Positions 17,835 through 27,029 of a stretch of DNA of 52,533 nucleotides are shown one piece after another (position 1 is the first letter of the stretch; the number at the start of each line of letters is the position of its first letter). Position numbers and translations under genes: made by a program. Under the pieces are notes generated by a model. The model saw only the letters and a program-made list of their open reading frames with translations, searched no databases and had not been told where the DNA came from. Origin of the DNA: Vicinamibacteria bacterium (GTDB lineage: Bacteria > Acidobacteriota > Vicinamibacteria > Fen-336); the NCBI GenBank assembly GCA_035570235.1, contig DATMML010000130.1, positions 1-52,533 on the forward strand, in the 5' to 3' direction.

Positions 17835-19856
17835 ATGTGCGGGATCGTGGGATGGCTGTCGACCTCGTCCGCCCACCGGGTGGAGGCCGAAGCCCTGGGA
17901 CGAATGCGGGACGCGATCGCCCACCGGGGGCCGGACGGCGTCGGGCTTTGGTTGTCACCAGACCGGCAGGCTGGCCTCGCGTTCCGCCGACTGGCCATCG
18001 TCGATTTGGCCGCCAACGCCAACCAGCCCATGGCCAACGAGGACGGCGCCGTCCAGCTCGTGTTCAACGGCGAGGTCTACAACCATGCCGACCTCCGCAA
18101 GGAGCTGCTCGCCAAAGGACACCGCTTCCGCACCGACCACTCCGACACGGAGACGATCGTTCACGGCTACGAGGAGTGGGGGGCGGGAGTCGTGGACCGG
18201 CTGGAGGGCAAGTTCGGTATCGGGATTTGGGACGAGAATCGGCGGCGCTTATTCCTGGCCCGGGACCGCGTGGGCGTCAAACCGCTCTATTTCTCCTGGA
18301 CGCGACACGGTTTCGTCTTCGCCTCCGAGATTAAGGCCCTCCTCCATCATCCAGACGTCTCGGCCGACATGGAGCCCCTATCCGTCTACCACTATCTCTC
18401 CTTCCTCACCACCCCCGCCCCCCTCACCATGTTCCGTGGCATCTACAAGCTGCCCGCGGGCTACCGCGCCTTCGTGGAGCCCGACGGCCGCATGATCGCG
18501 GAGGCGTACTGGGACGCCCTGCCCGGCTCCGGGGAGGACCTGCCGGAGCTACGCCGCCTTTCGAAAGGGGCGCTGCGGGACTTTGCCGTGCGCCGGTCGC
18601 GGGAGCTGCTCGCGGCGGGGGTGGAGAAGCGGCTCATGTCGGACGTGCCCTTCGGGGTCCTCCTCTCCGGGGGCATCGACTCCTCCGCCAACGTCGCTCT
18701 CATGAGCCGGTCCATGAACCAACCCGTCCGAACTTTCACGGTCGGGTTTTCGGACCACGAGCACCTGAACGAGCTCACCTACGCGCGGCGCGTGGCCGAG
18801 CACTTCAAGACCGATCATCACGAGGTCCTGGTCGACGAGAAGGCGATGCAAGAATACCTGCCTTCTTTGATCTTCTCCCAGGATGAGCCGATCGCGGATT
18901 GGGTCTGTATCCCCCTCTACTTCGTCTCCAAGCTCGTGCGCGACAGCGGCACGGTGGTGGTGCAGGTGGGGGAGGGCAGCGACGAGCAGTTCTGCGGCTA
19001 CACGTCCTACATGAACTACCTGGACATGTACCGACGGTACTGGCAGCCCTTCTCCCGGCTCCCCGCGGCGGCGCGGGGGGCGGCGGCGGCGCTGGCCCGG
19101 GGGCTGACGGGCATGGTCGACCGCTACGATCCCTATCTGGACTTGATCGACCGGGCGGGCCGTGACCGTGAGCCTTTCTGGAGCGGGGCCACCGTCTACT
19201 CGGAGGCCCGCAAGGCCCGCCTCATCGACCGCGCCCGCATCGAGCCGTTGGTCGTGCCCGCGGAGATGACCCGCTCCGGAATGCTCCCCCCCTCCTTTGC
19301 CAAGGCGGACAGCTACGAGGTTGTCCGTTCCTTCTTCTCGCGCCTGGACGAGAAGGCCCCAGGAAGCGACATCCTGACCCGCATGACCTACTCCGAATTC
19401 AAGTTGAGGCTGCCGGAGCTTCTCCTCATGCGCGTAGACAAGATCGGGATGTCGGTTTCAATCGAGCCCCGGGTTCCCTTCCTGGACCACAAGCTGGTGG
19501 AGTTCACCATGAACCTTCCGATGGAGGTCAAGGTGGGGGACGGGGTCGCAAAGTCCCTGCTCAAGGAGTCCATGCGCGGCCTCCTCCCCGATGACATCAT
19601 CGACCGCCCCAAGATGGGCTTCGGTGCGCCGATGGCCCAGTGGCTGAAGGGCGCCTTTGGCTCCGCGGTGCGCGCGGAGCTGCAGTCCACCCGGTTCTTC
19701 GAGAGATTCCCGGCCAAGCGCCAGGTCGTGCTGGACATGCTCGACCGCCACCGCGAGGGGCGGGCGGAGTTCTCGCTTTACATCTGGACCATCTACAACG
19801 CGGTGGCCTGGTTCGATTTCTGGGTGGAGAAGTCGCGCGAGGTCCGGGTCGCCTGA
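17835..19856 (+). CDS. asnB: Glutamine-dependent asparagine synthase (AsnB family)
   Basis: A 673-residue amidotransferase. It starts M-C-G-I-V-G-W, so Cys2 is the nucleophile that releases ammonia from glutamine. The N-terminal glutaminase domain has AHRGPDG and FNGEVYNH. The C-terminal synthetase has the ATP-binding loop SGGIDSS near residue 280 and MSVSIEPRVPFLDHKLVE. The textbook reaction makes asparagine from aspartate. Family members inside surface-glycan clusters are thought to amidate uronic acids or amino-acid decorations, and the setting here favours that reading. Length is somewhat above the 550-650 typical of bacterial AsnB. It has its own likely promoter and converges on the wecB-like gene with a 6-bp gap. 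Confidence 0.93.
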   Translation: MCGIVGWLSTSSAHRVEAEALGRMRDAIAHRGPDGVGLWLSPDRQAGLAFRRLAIVDLAANANQPMANEDGAVQLVFNGEVYNHADLRKELLAKGHRFRTDHSDTETIVHGYEEWGAGVVDRLEGKFGIGIWDENRRRLFLARDRVGVKPLYFSWTRHGFVFASEIKALLHHPDVSADMEPLSVYHYLSFLTTPAPLTMFRGIYKLPAGYRAFVEPDGRMIAEAYWDALPGSGEDLPELRRLSKGALRDFAVRRSRELLAAGVEKRLMSDVPFGVLLSGGIDSSANVALMSRSMNQPVRTFTVGFSDHEHLNELTYARRVAEHFKTDHHEVLVDEKAMQEYLPSLIFSQDEPIADWVCIPLYFVSKLVRDSGTVVVQVGEGSDEQFCGYTSYMNYLDMYRRYWQPFSRLPAAARGAAAALARGLTGMVDRYDPYLDLIDRAGRDREPFWSGATVYSEARKARLIDRARIEPLVVPAEMTRSGMLPPSFAKADSYEVVRSFFSRLDEKAPGSDILTRMTYSEFKLRLPELLLMRVDKIGMSVSIEPRVPFLDHKLVEFTMNLPMEVKVGDGVAKSLLKESMRGLLPDDIIDRPKMGFGAPMAQWLKGAFGSAVRAELQSTRFFERFPAKRQVVLDMLDRHREGRAEFSLYIWTIYNAVAWFDFWVEKSREVRVA

Positions 19857-19862
19857 GCGCGC

Positions 19863-20957
19863 TCAGCGCTCTAAGAGCACCTCCGCGATCCGCTCCGCCG
19901 CCCGCCCGTCCCAGAGGGGCGGGCAGGGCAGTTGCTCTCCCGACTCCCGCCGGCGAATGGCCGCCTCGAGGTCGGCGCGCAGCGTGGCCAGCGTGGTCAG
20001 GCGGTTCGAGCCGAGGGAGATGGTCACCGGGCGCTCGGTGTTCGGCCGCAGAGTGAGGCAGGGAACCTGCAGAAAGGTCGTCTCCTCCTGGAGGCCTCCG
20101 GAGTCGGTGAGAACGCAGGAGGCCTGGTCGGCCAAGCCGATGCTGTCGAGGTAGCCGACGGGATCGATGAGCTTCGTCCCGGCCTGGGACTGCAGGGCGT
20201 CGAGCAGGCCGAAGTCAATGAGGCGCTGCCGAGTCCGCGGATGCACCGGGAAGACCACGGGCAGGCCCTTGGCCATATCGCGGAGGCAATCCACGATGGC
20301 GCTGAGCGACTCGCGGCCGTCCACGTTCGAGGGGCGATGAAGGGTTACGTAGATGAACCGCCGCGGCTGCACCCCCAGCCGGCGATGAACCAGGCGGGCG
20401 CGGGCTCTCTCCAGGTTGTGAGAGAGGGTGTCGATCATGACGTTGCCCACTTGGCGGATCCGATCCGGGGGGATCCCCTCCCGGCGTAGGTTCTCGTCGG
20501 CGTCGGAACTGGGGGTGAGGAGGAGGTCGGCCAAGGCGTCTGTGACGAGCCGGTTGATCTCCTCGGGCATGGTGCGGTCGAACGACCGCAAGCCCGCCTC
20601 CACGTGGGCAACGCGCACTCCGAGCTTCGCCGCCACCAGCGTGCAGGCCATGGTGGAGTTCACGTCGCCCACCACCATCACCCAGTCCGGCGCGAAGCCC
20701 TTCAGCACGGGCTCGAAACGGATCATGATCTGGGCCGTCTGCCCGGCGTGGCTCCCCGAGCCAACTTCCAGGTTCTCGTCCGGAGGCGCGATCTCCAGCT
20801 CATCGAAGAAGACCTGCGACATGGCTTCTTCGTAGTGTTGGCCGGTGTGGACGAGACGCTGCAGGAACGAGCCGCGGTGGGCGGTCAGGGCCCGCATCAC
20901 GGGGGCCACCTTCATGAAGTTGGGCCGGGCGCCCACAACGTGAAGCACCTTGATCAA
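19863..20957 (-). CDS. wecB: Non-hydrolysing UDP-N-acetylglucosamine 2-epimerase (WecB-like)
   Basis: This 364-residue protein has the length and motifs of WecB: GARPNFMKVAPVMRAL at the start, VVGDVNSTMA, HVEAGLRSFD followed by MPEEINRLVTD, VHPRTR, and SDSGG-type TDSGGLQEE with RPNTERP. The enzyme interconverts UDP-GlcNAc and UDP-ManNAc in the cytoplasm; relatives act on other UDP-HexNAcs such as UDP-FucNAc. Start TTG 20957 overlaps the stop of the GT4 gene by four bases (TTGA), so they are coupled. Pairing of a WecB-like epimerase with a WbuB-like GT4 is known from L-FucNAc-containing O-antigens, but the other enzymes of that pathway are not in this window. Confidence 0.92.
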   Translation of the reverse strand: MIKVLHVVGARPNFMKVAPVMRALTAHRGSFLQRLVHTGQHYEEAMSQVFFDELEIAPPDENLEVGSGSHAGQTAQIMIRFEPVLKGFAPDWVMVVGDVNSTMACTLVAAKLGVRVAHVEAGLRSFDRTMPEEINRLVTDALADLLLTPSSDADENLRREGIPPDRIRQVGNVMIDTLSHNLERARARLVHRRLGVQPRRFIYVTLHRPSNVDGRESLSAIVDCLRDMAKGLPVVFPVHPRTRQRLIDFGLLDALQSQAGTKLIDPVGYLDSIGLADQASCVLTDSGGLQEETTFLQVPCLTLRPNTERPVTISLGSNRLTTLATLRADLEAAIRRRESGEQLPCPPLWDGRAAERIAEVLLER

Positions 20958-22228
20958 GAATCGCCCTTCCTTCCCTCCCCGGGCACACTACCACGGCCCG
21001 CGCCGCCCCCCACCACCTGTCCCAGGATGTCGAGGTAGCGGCGGGCTAGTGCTCGCCGGTCGAAATGTGTGGCCACGTACGGCCGGCCCCGCGCGCCCAT
21101 CTGGGCGCCCAGCCCCGGGTCGTCGGCGAGGCGGAGGATGGCCCGCGACAAGGCCTCGGCATCCTCGGGAGGAACCACGATCGCGGCCCCGGAAGCGGTC
21201 AGGATCGCCGCCGCCTCCCCCGCAACCGAGGCCACGATCGGCCGGGCACAAGCCAGGATCTCGAACATCTTGGAGGGAACGAAGGAGCGGAAGAGGGGAA
21301 CGTTGCGCAGGGGGACCAGGCAGACGTCGGCGCTGCGGTAGAGGGCGGGCACGTGGTCGCGAGAGACCCCGGGCCGGAAGCTCACATTCCCAAGGCCAAG
21401 GGAAGACGCCCGCGCCTGAAGCGCGTCCTTTTCCGCGCCCTCCCCTACAAAGAGGAAGTGGATCCGCGGATCGCCGCGCAACAGGCCGGCCACGTCCAGG
21501 ATCCGGTCCAGGGCATGACTGATGCCCAGGGCGCCGCAGTAGAGAACCACGAACGTCGCGGTCGGCCCCAGGCTGGCCCGTAGTCCGGGGTCGGGGGGGC
21601 CGGGGGTGAAGAAATCGAGGTCCACGCCGTTGGGGAGGACGTGGGTCTTGGCGGCGTCGATCCCGCGCTCCCGGATGTTGCGGGCAAAGGCCTCGGTCAC
21701 CGTCACCACCGCCGCGCTCCGGCGATAGAGGAATAGCTCCAGTCCCTCCAGGCCGCGGATGACGAAGCGGCTCCGGATGACCCCCAGGTCCACGAAGATT
21801 GCGGGCCAGAGGTCGCGCACCTCGAAGACGAAGGGCACCCCGAGCCTTCGTGAGATCACCCACGCCGCGACCACCGAGAAGAGGGTCGGCGAGGAGGCCA
21901 CGAGCACGTCGATGCCGTGCAGGGGGGGCGTCGCTTGCACGACCGCCTGCGCCATGAAGAAGAGGTGGCCCAGGGTCCTTTTCAGGAAGCCGCGATTGGG
22001 GGTGGCGTAGGTGCGGCAGCGAATGACCCGGAGGCCCTCCACCGGCTCGATCTGGAACCGTCGTCCCCGATACCCCTCCGGAATGATGCCGGTGGGGTGG
22101 TTCGGGAAATTGGTCACGACCGAGACCTCATGGCCCTCCGCCACCCAGGCCCGGCCCAGCTCAAGGAGGCGCGCGCTGGGAGCCCCCATCTCGGGCCAGA
22201 AGTAGTGGCTGAGGATCGCGATCTTCAA
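20954..22228 (-). CDS. Family 4 glycosyltransferase, WbuB-like
   Basis: A 424-residue GT4 enzyme that opens MKIAILSHYFWPEMGAPSAR, the typical WbuB-type start. It continues with GHEVSVVTNFPNHPTG and, in the donor half, VLYCGALGISHALD, FLFVGEGAEKD and FVPSKMFEILACARPIVAS, where the Glu of MFEIL is in the catalytic position. WbuB transfers L-FucNAc in several O-antigens; the sugar here is not proven. The TTG start at 22228 is fixed by this conserved N-terminus. It is the first gene of a two-gene unit with the epimerase. A cytoplasmic, peripheral membrane enzyme is expected. Confidence 0.9.
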   Translation of the reverse strand: MKIAILSHYFWPEMGAPSARLLELGRAWVAEGHEVSVVTNFPNHPTGIIPEGYRGRRFQIEPVEGLRVIRCRTYATPNRGFLKRTLGHLFFMAQAVVQATPPLHGIDVLVASSPTLFSVVAAWVISRRLGVPFVFEVRDLWPAIFVDLGVIRSRFVIRGLEGLELFLYRRSAAVVTVTEAFARNIRERGIDAAKTHVLPNGVDLDFFTPGPPDPGLRASLGPTATFVVLYCGALGISHALDRILDVAGLLRGDPRIHFLFVGEGAEKDALQARASSLGLGNVSFRPGVSRDHVPALYRSADVCLVPLRNVPLFRSFVPSKMFEILACARPIVASVAGEAAAILTASGAAIVVPPEDAEALSRAILRLADDPGLGAQMGARGRPYVATHFDRRALARRYLDILGQVVGGGAGRGSVPGEGRKGDS

Positions 22229-22471
22229 GCGTACGCGGCCCTTTCGCGGTCGGCGTGAACCAGGAAGGGGGCGGCCGCCTGCCTCCCGAGCCCGGGATCA
22301 TCGACCCTGTCCGGCGGGTGGCGAGCGAAGTTGGCGGCGTGCGGGCGCGTGCGATAACTGACGTTCTGACCAGCCCGCCGAAGCCCGAGGTGGACGATCG
22401 CAGCCGCGTGAGGGGGGAACCGAGACATTCCGCGAGCGAGGAGTATGTGGCTTGAGGGTTGGAGAAGCAAG

Positions 22472-22500
22472 TTGTCCGCGAAGTCGGCCGCTCCTATACT
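22472..22500 (+). promoter_or_regulatory. Promoter, TTGTCC-17-TATACT, close to start codon
   Basis: TTGTCC (22472-22477), exactly 17 bp, then TATACT (22495-22500). Only 11 nt separate the -10 box from ATG 22512, so the mRNA should begin about 5 nt before the start codon or at it. No Shine-Dalgarno sequence is possible in such a leader. This is the best-looking promoter in the window. Confidence 0.6.
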
Positions 22501-22511
22501 GGCCTCCTCCG

Positions 22512-24854
22512 ATGCGGCCGAGACTTTGGTCGGCCCTGCTTTCCGTCGGTCTCTTCGGCGCGATCGTCAGCGTCTTCCTCATCTCCTCCAGCGCGCGGCT
22601 CCCCCTCAAGACTCCATTCGTGACGAAGACGGAACGCGGCCGACCGCTTCTCGCCCCCCTGGTCCGGACCGCGGGACGAGCCGGCGCCCCCCACTACCAA
22701 CTGGGACTCTTCTTGGCCTCCGTCACGACCCTGCTTGAACACCCCGAGATTCAGCTCTTCTTCTCCACCGGCTCCGGCAACACCCCGCGGGTTCGAGCGG
22801 AACTGCAGGTCGTGGGCACGCCGTGCCGCTATACCACCGAGGCGGGGGCAACGCTCGCCGATGGCGAGCCGCTCCCCCTTCTGCGTGGGCCGGAGTGTAC
22901 GCCCTCTCCCCGGCAGCCGACGGGTCGGCTCGAGCTGGACGTCGAGTACGAGGGAGGCGCCGACCTCTCAATCTGGGCCTTTCCACCGCTACCTGATGTT
23001 CCCGCTCCCGGGGCCTTTCGCATCTCCGCCTCGACCCCGGTTGGCGAAGCGCCGCTCCTGCGTGGATTCTTTATCGACTATCCGCCGACCGCTCCTCGCA
23101 TTCGCCTTCTGAACTACATGTGGCAGGTATCGCCCTCACCCTTGTGGCTCTGGCTGCTCCTGAGCCTGGCGGCCGCCCTGGGCGTGGGGGGGATCCTGGT
23201 CTTCCCCATGCACCCCTCGCCCCCAGAGGCCGGCCAGGTCCCGATCCGGCGAGCGCTTTTGGGCGGCCTGGGAGCATCTTTCCTGGCCGGCGCCCTGGGG
23301 CTGACCTACGCAGTCCTGGTCCCACCCTTGAGCGGCCCCGATGAGCCCTACCACCTGTTCGGCTTCGCCGAGCTGAACGAGGAAGCTGGGTTGCCGAGCG
23401 GGATCGTTCAATGGATGAGCGTGACCCATTTCCAGCGGATTCGAGCCCATCCCACGGAGCGGTTCCGAGCCATGGACATCGGCCACCCCCTCGACCTTGA
23501 GGATCCTGAGTTCAAGGCGACCGAGGTGGCCATGCGCAGCGCGAGCACCGCGCGGCTCTGGAGGGCGGCCGGTGGCCTTCTCCACGATCAGACGGCACCG
23601 CGGACGCTTCTGGTCGTCCGCCTGCTCAACGCGTCGCTGTTCGCGTTCATGGTTGGCCTGGGCACGAGCCTGGCCGTGGGGTGCTCCGCCGCCCCCTACC
23701 CGCAGCTCGTGTGCCTTCCTTTCCTGTTCGTTCCCGCTCTTCCTTTCTTTGCCATGCACTTCTCGGAAACGGCCCTCCTGACCTCAACCTACGTGCTGCT
23801 CGCGTCCAGCCTCGCGGTGCTGTTTCTGGACGGGCCGCGGGCTCACGCGGCGGGCTTCTCGCTAGGGCTGAGCACCGCCCTGATGCTCGCGGGCGGGAGG
23901 TCCCCGTGGCCCCTGGTGGCGGTAGTCGCCATGGCCCTCGGGGCTCGGGTCCTCCTCGGGTCCCTCCGGGAAAGGGGTGAAGTTTGGGCGGCGGGGGTCT
24001 TCTGGGCGGGCTTCGCCCTGGGAAGCGGCACCTTCTACCACATCTTGAGCAAGGTCTATCGCCCCATGCTGTTGCAGTTCACGGCCTACGCCCCCGCGGG
24101 ATTGCGGCCGGTGGCGGTGTGGCTGGTGGAGCATCCCTGGGGCATCGCCGGCCTGGCCGCGCTGGCCGGGGCCGCGGAGGTGGGCTTCGCCCGTCTGCGG
24201 CGCGCGCTCCCGCAGGCTTGGGCACGCCCCGCGGGAACGGTCGTGCGGTGGGCGGCCCTCGCCCTGGCCGTCGCCGTCGGCCTCTCCCTTTTGGGCTCGC
24301 TCTTCCTCTCCTACCCCCAACTCGAGCTAGAGCCCCTGCAGCCGCTGTCCCGTCCTGCCTTTACGACCCGCATCCTGGCCACCATGGCCACGATGTTCCG
24401 GCTTCGAGATCCGAACTTCCTACTCCACTCAACCTTCTGGGCCGGCTTTGGCTGGCTGGACACCTTGCCGGATGCGACCTTCTTGTCCACCCTCGCCCTC
24501 CTGACCGCAGCCTGCTTGATCACTCTCCTGCTCCACCTGGCCCGGCATCGGGACATTCGACGCTTCTTCTGGCTTCTTGCGCTCGGGCTGGGCTCCGCGC
24601 TCGCGCTCGTCATCTACGCCCTGTCGATCTACGGTCTGCCCATGGCCCTGCAGGGGCGGTACCTGATCGGCTGGTATCTGCCCGTGCTCTCGGTGATCGG
24701 GTGCGGGGTGGTTCTGGCCGAGCCGCCGAAGGCAAGGAGTGCCCAGCATCCAGTGGCGATTCCGGACCGGATTTCAAGGCCGGCGGTTCTGCTTGCCCTC
24801 TGCGGCCTGGTTCACGCCTACTGTCTCTGTTTCATCCTCGGGCGGTACTTCTGA
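22512..24854 (+). CDS. DUF2142-family polytopic membrane protein
   Basis: A 780-residue protein with one N-terminal helix, a soluble domain of about 170 residues, then about 11 membrane helices. The loop after the third helix contains LSGPDEPYHLFGFAELN; the P-D-E-x-x-H pattern followed by a long acidic loop marks the DUF2142 family, distant GT-C-like proteins found in O-antigen and teichoic acid loci. The reaction has not been established for this branch. ATG 22512 is favoured over an upstream in-frame TTG (22452) because a -10 box lies 11 nt before it and a hydrophobic helix follows. Convergent with the next gene, 7 bp apart. Confidence 0.8.
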   Translation: MRPRLWSALLSVGLFGAIVSVFLISSSARLPLKTPFVTKTERGRPLLAPLVRTAGRAGAPHYQLGLFLASVTTLLEHPEIQLFFSTGSGNTPRVRAELQVVGTPCRYTTEAGATLADGEPLPLLRGPECTPSPRQPTGRLELDVEYEGGADLSIWAFPPLPDVPAPGAFRISASTPVGEAPLLRGFFIDYPPTAPRIRLLNYMWQVSPSPLWLWLLLSLAAALGVGGILVFPMHPSPPEAGQVPIRRALLGGLGASFLAGALGLTYAVLVPPLSGPDEPYHLFGFAELNEEAGLPSGIVQWMSVTHFQRIRAHPTERFRAMDIGHPLDLEDPEFKATEVAMRSASTARLWRAAGGLLHDQTAPRTLLVVRLLNASLFAFMVGLGTSLAVGCSAAPYPQLVCLPFLFVPALPFFAMHFSETALLTSTYVLLASSLAVLFLDGPRAHAAGFSLGLSTALMLAGGRSPWPLVAVVAMALGARVLLGSLRERGEVWAAGVFWAGFALGSGTFYHILSKVYRPMLLQFTAYAPAGLRPVAVWLVEHPWGIAGLAALAGAAEVGFARLRRALPQAWARPAGTVVRWAALALAVAVGLSLLGSLFLSYPQLELEPLQPLSRPAFTTRILATMATMFRLRDPNFLLHSTFWAGFGWLDTLPDATFLSTLALLTAACLITLLLHLARHRDIRRFFWLLALGLGSALALVIYALSIYGLPMALQGRYLIGWYLPVLSVIGCGVVLAEPPKARSAQHPVAIPDRISRPAVLLALCGLVHAYCLCFILGRYF

Positions 24855-24861
24855 CGAACTC

Positions 24862-26874
24862 TCAGTCGTCAGGGGAATGGCCGCGTGCGTTCGACTCCTG
24901 TTCGTGCTCGCCGGGTCCTATGTCCAACCTCCACCATGAGATCCGGAGGGGTGGTCCGTTTGCCCAACCGCCTTGAAACCTGATCGTGGCGACCTTGCCT
25001 CGCTGCCGAATCCGTCCCTCAAACAATGCCACGAGGTGGTTGGGGCTGATGGGCAGCTGGCTGATCCACAACCCGCTCCCCACTTGATCCGGAACAAAAC
25101 GGTGCTGGAGCGTGGAACCCGAGGTCAGGGTGGTTTCCAGCCACATCTCTTCCTCCCTCAGTGCCAAGCGGCGCAACCAGGCCGCCCAGGGACGCTGGAG
25201 CTCCACCTCCGCTAGGGTGACGCCACCCGCGTCCGGGACCGGCGTCGAGTCACCCCAGGGAACGGTCACGGTCCCTAGGAATCGCCTCGACACCGACCGT
25301 GGGTTGGCTCGGGTAACGAGGATGAAAACCGTCCCTCCTGGGCTCAAGAGGTCATAGTGGCTGAGGATCGACAGCAGGGTGTGCGGCTCGTCCCAGAACA
25401 TATGACGGCCGTCGATGCTTTGGAGCCCCGCCGTGAGGTGCCAAAGAAGGTATTGCGGCCGACGCGAAGAGTTGAAGAATGCCGCGTTCAGACGGTCGAG
25501 GGTCGGAAAAGCCAGGAAAGATGCCGGGGAGGGGCGATGGGCCCAGTTCAAATGGTTGGCGGCCACATAGCTGGCCTCCCAAGGGTAGACGTCCACCGTG
25601 GAATCTCCAAGAACCCCCCGCTCCGCTGCCGACAGCACGAGGGGCTCGAGCGCCCGGCTCGAGAGCTGGCCTAGAGATGCCCGGTACTGCGGCAGCCGAA
25701 CCAGGGCTCTCAAACCCGTGACTCCAGGCAGATGGAGGGGCTGGGCCAGTGCCTTGGCGAGAGTCCGGACCGGAGTGTCCTTGTCAGCGGGGAGATGGAA
25801 CCAGGCCGCGACCAGCGACACCACCGCCCCCACCAAGATGGGCGAGGCGCGCCACCTGCGCTCCGCGGTCAAGGAGTCGGTGAAAAGCACGGCTACGATG
25901 AAGAGGCCAAACAGGACAAGAAGTCGCCCGTGCACATCTGGGCGCACCAGCGAATGCTTCCAGGCAACGAACAGGGGCACTGCGCACCCAGCGAGGGAAA
26001 GGCGTGCGCGGCGGTGTCTCAGGAAGATGCACCATGCGCCGAGGAGAAGAAAGAACCCAAGGAAGCTTCCCGCCACAAGCTGCCATCCCTCGATCCCGCG
26101 GCTGGCGACGGAGGAATAGCCTGCGACCATCGACAAGCCCACGGCCAGGTAGGTCCCGAGGCCAGACAGCGAGCCGTAGCAGACTAGCCAGCCGGCGAGT
26201 AGGCCGAGGGTGGCACCACTGCTCGCCACCGCGATGCGGGTCAGGACCGACGAGGGCCTTCGCTGGAGCACGACGACTGTGGCCAGCGTCAGGAGAGCGC
26301 CCGGGCCGATCGTGAGCTTCAGGAGCAGGTAAAAGCCGGCAAGTACGCTCGCCATTCCAAATGCAATGAGCCCGCGTCGGCCTTTGCCGTGTAGTCCCAA
26401 GAGCAATAGGAGGAGGAATAGGGCAAACCAGCGGTACTCGTCCCAAAAAGCCAGATGAATGGCGTAGGTCAGGAACAACGCGGTCAGAATCCTTCTGGCC
26501 ACGGAACCGGGTAAGGACCAGACATAGGCTGCCACGGCGGAGCCCAGCATGAGGACCAAGAGAGCCTGGGCCAGGAACCAAGAACGGGTAACGTCGCCAA
26601 CGTCGACGGGGAAGAGCAACCAGCCGTACGGTCCGCGATCGGCAAGGAACTCCCTTCCCCAACGCTCGCCGTGCACAGCTGCGTAGTTGAGGGCAAATGC
26701 GTAGGAGTTGTCTAGACCGGGCTGCGGGTAAGAGACCGCCGCTCGGAAACCCATGAGGACGCTTCCTACGACGGTCAGGGCGAAAAGCAGTGGCGAGCCT
26801 GCCCTTTGCTCTAAGTCCCCGCGGGGAAGAGCTGAGTCCGGAGACTCTTCGGGTGCGGTTGCATTTGCTGACAT
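24862..26874 (-). CDS. Large polytopic membrane protein of unknown function
   Basis: A 670-residue protein with about 11 membrane helices followed by a soluble C-terminal part of some 260 residues. The first loop reads GLDNSYAFALNYAAVHG and then FLADRGPYGWLLFPV, the layout 'GLD-x-S(Y/W)-x-x-AL ... GP-x-G' of a group of uncharacterised GT39-like proteins. The acidic residue after the first helix would fit a GT-C catalytic Asp. It starts at ATG 26874, about 10 nt after the predicted transcription start of its own promoter (26892-26920). No operon partner is seen. Function inferred only from neighbours. Confidence 0.72.
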   Translation of the reverse strand: MSANATAPEESPDSALPRGDLEQRAGSPLLFALTVVGSVLMGFRAAVSYPQPGLDNSYAFALNYAAVHGERWGREFLADRGPYGWLLFPVDVGDVTRSWFLAQALLVLMLGSAVAAYVWSLPGSVARRILTALFLTYAIHLAFWDEYRWFALFLLLLLLGLHGKGRRGLIAFGMASVLAGFYLLLKLTIGPGALLTLATVVVLQRRPSSVLTRIAVASSGATLGLLAGWLVCYGSLSGLGTYLAVGLSMVAGYSSVASRGIEGWQLVAGSFLGFFLLLGAWCIFLRHRRARLSLAGCAVPLFVAWKHSLVRPDVHGRLLVLFGLFIVAVLFTDSLTAERRWRASPILVGAVVSLVAAWFHLPADKDTPVRTLAKALAQPLHLPGVTGLRALVRLPQYRASLGQLSSRALEPLVLSAAERGVLGDSTVDVYPWEASYVAANHLNWAHRPSPASFLAFPTLDRLNAAFFNSSRRPQYLLWHLTAGLQSIDGRHMFWDEPHTLLSILSHYDLLSPGGTVFILVTRANPRSVSRRFLGTVTVPWGDSTPVPDAGGVTLAEVELQRPWAAWLRRLALREEEMWLETTLTSGSTLQHRFVPDQVGSGLWISQLPISPNHLVALFEGRIRQRGKVATIRFQGGWANGPPLRISWWRLDIGPGEHEQESNARGHSPDD

Positions 26875-26891
26875 TGACTGGCCGCGCGCGC

Positions 26892-26920
26892 AGGATAGCG
26901 GCCCAGCGAGGGAAGGGCAA
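26892..26920 (-). promoter_or_regulatory. Promoter, TTGCCC-17-TATCCT
   Basis: On the minus strand TTGCCC (26920-26915), 17 bp, then TATCCT (26897-26892). The -10 box ends 17 nt before ATG 26874, giving a leader of about 10 nt without a Shine-Dalgarno sequence. It matches the promoter at 22472-22500 closely (TTGNCC-17-TATNCT). Confidence 0.5.
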
Positions 26921-27029
26921 CAGAGTGAAGACTTTGGGCAGTTGGTGTCGGGCTACGGTGCAGGAGGCTTGAGGAGCCAGTAAGATTGGCTACCCCTTAT
27001 GCGAGCGCACGTGTCGCCTTGCTAGTACG

